DNA from: Alicyclobacillus herbarius DSM 13609
GTDB taxonomy: Bacteria; Bacillota; Bacilli; Alicyclobacillales; Alicyclobacillaceae
DNA: 64,000 bases
Reading direction: 5' to 3'
Assembly (NCBI RefSeq): GCF_000430585.1
Contig: NZ_AUMH01000016.1
Span: 29,584-93,583 of the forward strand
The notes under the pieces were generated by a model that was not told the origin of the DNA, searched no databases, and saw only the letters and a list, made by a program, of their open reading frames with translations. Of the stretch, positions 61,419 to 64,000 are shown piece after piece; within the stretch, counting starts at the first letter, position 1; every line of letters starts with the position of its first letter. The position numbers and the translations under genes were made by a program.

Positions 61419-62189
61419 TTAATATCCGCCGCCACTGTGTTTTTGCTTCACCAGCCAAGCTACAACCTCATCCACCTGTTGGTCACTGCTTAAACCACCT
61501 CGTGGCGGCATGCCACCCTGTGGATGTTCGACAAATTGTTTCAGCTGCTGTTGGTTCCAAAAATGGCCGATGGCATAAATCGGTGGACCAATATGGCCTT
61601 CCCCGCTCTTGCCGTGACAAGCCGCGCACGTGGACTCAAACAGTTTGTATCCCGGCATATTCGTATTTGTAAACTTAATCTGAGAGGCAGAGATCGGCTT
61701 CAGTTGAGGCAGGTTCTGCCCCCCTCCCAATTGTCCGGTTTCCGCCAAGTGCTGTACTCGGGCTTCGTTTGTCAACCAGATGACCAGAAACGTGACCAAC
61801 ACCATGGCAGCCGTGGCAATCGGACGTTTATAGGGATGTCGCTCCTTGGATACATCCAGCCACGGGGTGAAAAGGAGAAGAAGCGTCCCTATCATCGGAA
61901 CTAACACGACGCCGACGACAATCTGAGAGCCTGGGTAGTACTTTAAGATTTGATAGAGGAACAGGAAGTACCAGTCTGGAATCGGAATGAAGGTTGTATC
62001 ATCTGGATTCGCCTTCGGACCCAGTTCGACCGGGTTGAAAATGATCCATAACACGAAAGCCAACAGAAACACCGCACCCACAATCCACTCTTTCAAAAGA
62101 AAGTTTGGAAAAAAGGGTTCGTACCCTGAGTGCGGATTCAAACTGTGGCGGTACCTGGGGGTACCCGGGATGCGTTCGCCTTCAGCCAT
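61419..62189 (-). CDS. qcrC: Menaquinol-cytochrome c reductase, cytochrome b/c subunit
   Basis: Third subunit of the Bacillus-type bc complex, 256 residues: an N-terminal subunit-IV-like part with three helices (PIPDWYFLFLYQILKYYPG) fused to a C-terminal cytochrome c domain with CAACH (FESTCAACHGKSGEGHIG) and a distal methionine region GGMPPRGG. It carries electrons from the quinol site to an outside cytochrome c. ATG follows GCGAGGAG. It lies 73 bases after qcrB. Confidence 0.92.
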   Translation of the reverse strand: MAEGERIPGTPRYRHSLNPHSGYEPFFPNFLLKEWIVGAVFLLAFVLWIIFNPVELGPKANPDDTTFIPIPDWYFLFLYQILKYYPGSQIVVGVVLVPMIGTLLLLFTPWLDVSKERHPYKRPIATAAMVLVTFLVIWLTNEARVQHLAETGQLGGGQNLPQLKPISASQIKFTNTNMPGYKLFESTCAACHGKSGEGHIGPPIYAIGHFWNQQQLKQFVEHPQGGMPPRGGLSSDQQVDEVVAWLVKQKHSGGGY

Positions 62190-62262
62190 GTCCGAATCTC
62201 CTCGCTTTCAGGTACGTTAGGCACCGCGGGGTCACGCAGTCCGTTGTTTTCAGCTTGCTCGA

Positions 62263-62934
62263 TCATAGCGGTCCCGAGATGTGCTGAGTCCGGATCATGA
62301 TAAAGTGCAGGGCCAGCAGAACCAGCAAGGCTGCAGGCAAGAAAAACACGTGGATGGCAAAGAAGCGCGCCAAGGTCAGCGCCCCCACGTAATGGCCGCC
62401 GAGGAGTAACGTCTGAATCCAGGGTCCTATCCACGGAATGGATCCGGCAATCTGGGCGCCGACGCTGGTCGCCCAATATGCCTTTTGATCCCAAGGCAAC
62501 AGGTAGCCGGTGAAGCCGAAAGCCAATACGACAAAGAAAATCAGAACCCCGACCACCCAGTTCATCTCTCTGGGCTTTTTGTAAGCACCTGTGAAAAAGA
62601 CCCGCAGCATGTGCAAAAACATCATGACAATCACCAAGCTGGCGCCCCAAAAATGCATGCCACGCACGATTTGACCCAAAAGGACTTGGTCATCAATGTA
62701 CTTCACACTGTACCAAGCGTTGTTAATATCCGGTGTGTAGTACATCGCGAGAAACATACCCGAGAGGATTTGTGTGGTGATGACGAGAAACGTAAGTCCA
62801 CCGAAACAGTAGATGAACGCCGACATCTTAATGGCGGGGTTGACGTGCGCTGGCACGTCATGGTCTGCCACATCACGCCATAAGGGAGTCACGTTTAACC
62901 GTTCGTCAATCCAATCATACGCCTTTTTGAACAT
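62263..62934 (-). CDS. qcrB: Menaquinol-cytochrome c reductase, cytochrome b subunit
   Basis: Cytochrome b6-type subunit of 223 residues with four helices and two bis-histidine hemes (VRGMHFWGASLVIVMMFLHM and ALTLARFFAIHVFFLPAALL). It starts DWIDERLNVTPLWRDVADHD and ends ISGPL, as expected, so it is complete. ATG follows an AGGTG/GAGGG site. The gene has its own SigA promoter ~160 bases upstream, and the Rieske gene qcrA that usually precedes it is not present. Confidence 0.93.
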   Translation of the reverse strand: MFKKAYDWIDERLNVTPLWRDVADHDVPAHVNPAIKMSAFIYCFGGLTFLVITTQILSGMFLAMYYTPDINNAWYSVKYIDDQVLLGQIVRGMHFWGASLVIVMMFLHMLRVFFTGAYKKPREMNWVVGVLIFFVVLAFGFTGYLLPWDQKAYWATSVGAQIAGSIPWIGPWIQTLLLGGHYVGALTLARFFAIHVFFLPAALLVLLALHFIMIRTQHISGPL

Positions 62935-63095
62935 CCCTCTTCATCACCTGCCCAGAGCGATTGGATACCTAAATCCGTTGCCCAACTCTGCGAACCTGGC
63001 GCGTTGTGATGTGGTCAGTCGAGATTGGAGATTGAGCCGATCTCAGCCTTGCCGAAACAGGGTATGTACGCGAGACACGCGTGCTGTACGCTTTC

Positions 63096-63125
63096 ATCAT
63101 ATCTTTCATAACTTTCATGTGTCAA
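63096..63125 (-). promoter_or_regulatory. SigA-type promoter of qcrBC
   Basis: TTGACA, 18 bases, TATGAT on the minus strand, ~160 bases before the qcrB start. The spacer and -10 contain the repeated words CATGAAAG and TATGAAAG. Confidence 0.72.
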
Positions 63126-63154
63126 GTTAAGATTTCGGCTTATCAATCCATTCT

Positions 63155-63766
63155 CTATTCGACGGCATCCGTATTGGCAAAACTCCACATAGCTTCTATC
63201 TGAGCGTAGGCAGCTTCCAGCCATAGGCGCAGCAGCCGTTCCCCTTCTGCGGTCATCTCGGTGACTACAGCAGGCTGCAGTCCCATTTCAAGAAACTCTG
63301 GCCGTTCGCGATATTCTTGCGACGTCAAACAAAGATACATCCACACGTCTTGACGCCTAGAGACGGGCGTACGCTCTGACAGCCAATGCCACCAATCACA
63401 AAACAACCAGCGTACGGTATCACATCGTCCATGTTGAAAGTCACGCTCCAGCTGACGATCCGCTAGGACGATGATAAACTGTACTGGATTTCCCAACATC
63501 CGCGACAGGGTATGAGCGAATTTCGAATGGATCACTGGTTGCGTAAGTGGGTCTTGCTCGGGTATGAACGCTCCGAATTCAAAGCCCGCGATTCGCCCCT
63601 GGTAGTACTCGGATAAACGACGCATGATTTGTTTGGCAATGATGTGTGCGGCTCCGTAGGGAACGGCGATGTCCAGCGGGTATGGATTCCACATTCCGAG
63701 CAGGGCTGTATCCACATAGGATTGGAGTGGCTGGTACTGATGAGGAGTCCACCATGTGAGTTCCAT
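63155..63766 (-). CDS. YpiF-like (DUF2487) protein
   Basis: A 203-residue soluble protein without known motif, starting ELTWWTPHQYQPLQSYVDTA. Its place directly upstream of the qcr genes and its N-terminal W-x-x-YVDTA pattern match YpiF of B. subtilis, where the order is ypiF-qcrA-qcrB-qcrC. The function of DUF2487 proteins is unknown. ATG follows a GGAGGAGGAGG run, a very strong ribosome site. Here ~220 bases and a promoter separate it from qcrB. Confidence 0.7.
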   Translation of the reverse strand: MELTWWTPHQYQPLQSYVDTALLGMWNPYPLDIAVPYGAAHIIAKQIMRRLSEYYQGRIAGFEFGAFIPEQDPLTQPVIHSKFAHTLSRMLGNPVQFIIVLADRQLERDFQHGRCDTVRWLFCDWWHWLSERTPVSRRQDVWMYLCLTSQEYRERPEFLEMGLQPAVVTEMTAEGERLLRLWLEAAYAQIEAMWSFANTDAVE

Positions 63767-63948
63767 CCTCCTCCTCCGTTCATCTTTTCATCTATTGTAT
63801 ATCCAATTCCGACTCGATTGAATCGAAACAACTGACCCGTGATGCGGGTGTCATGAAGTTGCCCCATTTGGGAAGCGTGAACTCCTGTGCACCTGTAGAA
63901 CAAACGTTGGAATACCACTTCGCAGACGGCCAACGATAGAAAGAAAAA

Positions 63949-63989
63949 CACCCCGAGATGAGTCCTGCTCACCTCAGGGTGCTTTCTTT
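63949..63989. terminator. Bidirectional terminator near the right edge
   Basis: CACCCCGAGATGAG and CTCACCTCAGGGTG pair with two mismatches around TCCTG. A T-rich tract follows on the plus strand and TTTTTC on the minus strand. It separates the ypiF leader from the next gene outside the window. Confidence 0.7.
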
Positions 63990-64000
63990 CGGTGTCCTTC

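Noticed and set aside
1..64000. CRISPR arrays, tRNA, rRNA genes or insertion sequences
   Set aside because: No spaced repeat series, no cloverleaf-like segment with a CCA-proximal arm, no rRNA sequence and no transposase frame could be recognised by reading.

Overview
The window reads as a chromosomal segment of a spore-forming Bacillota, most likely an aerobic Bacillales lineage related to Alicyclobacillaceae. The support is Gram-positive gene order (asnS-dnaD, ypmA/ypmB, dinG-birA-cca-bshA-mgsA-dapB-mazG, qcrBC next to a ypiF-like gene), strong AGGAGG-type ribosome sites, frequent GTG and TTG starts, menaquinol respiration, bacillithiol synthesis (bshA) and a YlbJ-type sporulation protein. 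The lineage is an inference. No rRNA, tRNA or CRISPR array was seen. LAYOUT 1-8.1 kb: a glycine/serine operon (gcvPB partial, sdaAA, sdaAB, glyA) ends at a clear terminator. A convergent rocB follows, then a divergent polar amino-acid ABC transporter that probably carries arginine. 8.1-14.6 kb: a heme-copper oxidase operon that is a menaquinol oxidase (qoxABCD: no CuA site, quinol-site residues conserved), followed by heme O and heme A synthases (ctaB, ctaA). 14.6-22 kb: a nitrogen-oxide region with a DegS/NreB-type kinase and LuxR-type regulator, a membrane protein whose HisKA-like segment has lost its histidine, two polytopic NnrS-like membrane proteins, a copper nitrite reductase lipoprotein (NirK), a Crp/Fnr regulator and a small CDHDCH-motif protein. 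22-26 kb: a lactonase-like propeller protein, then decayed DNA with remnants of a LysE exporter, an aminoglycoside phosphotransferase and a lipase, and a small ORF interrupted by TGA. A TerC-family protein with a perfect 14-bp hairpin in its leader follows. 26-36.5 kb: aldo/keto reductase, a CwlO-like coiled-coil wall protein, a sugar/H+ symporter with a palindrome inside its promoter, two abutting pseudogenes (Fe-dependent alcohol dehydrogenase and a MacB-type permease), a two-component system, aroA, a ZIP metal transporter and an unannotated 50-residue Pro/Arg-rich protein. 36.6-49 kb: asnS-dnaD, a compact FtsH-like protease, tseB/ypmB, a SurE-YpmA fusion, methionine salvage genes (mtaD, mtnA with a probable CTG start, mtnP) and an NHEJ locus in which LigD is split into divergent polymerase and ligase genes beside Ku. 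49-64 kb: dinG, birA, cca, bshA, mgsA, dapB, mazG, ylbJ, uppP, a YkvI-family transporter, a YitT-family protein, and qcrC and qcrB with their own promoter but without the Rieske gene qcrA that normally precedes them, then a ypiF-like gene. Main items for follow-up: the SurE-YpmA fusion, the nirK neighbourhood with its histidine-less kinase-like protein, the missing qcrA, split LigD, and several small genes and regulatory palindromes.
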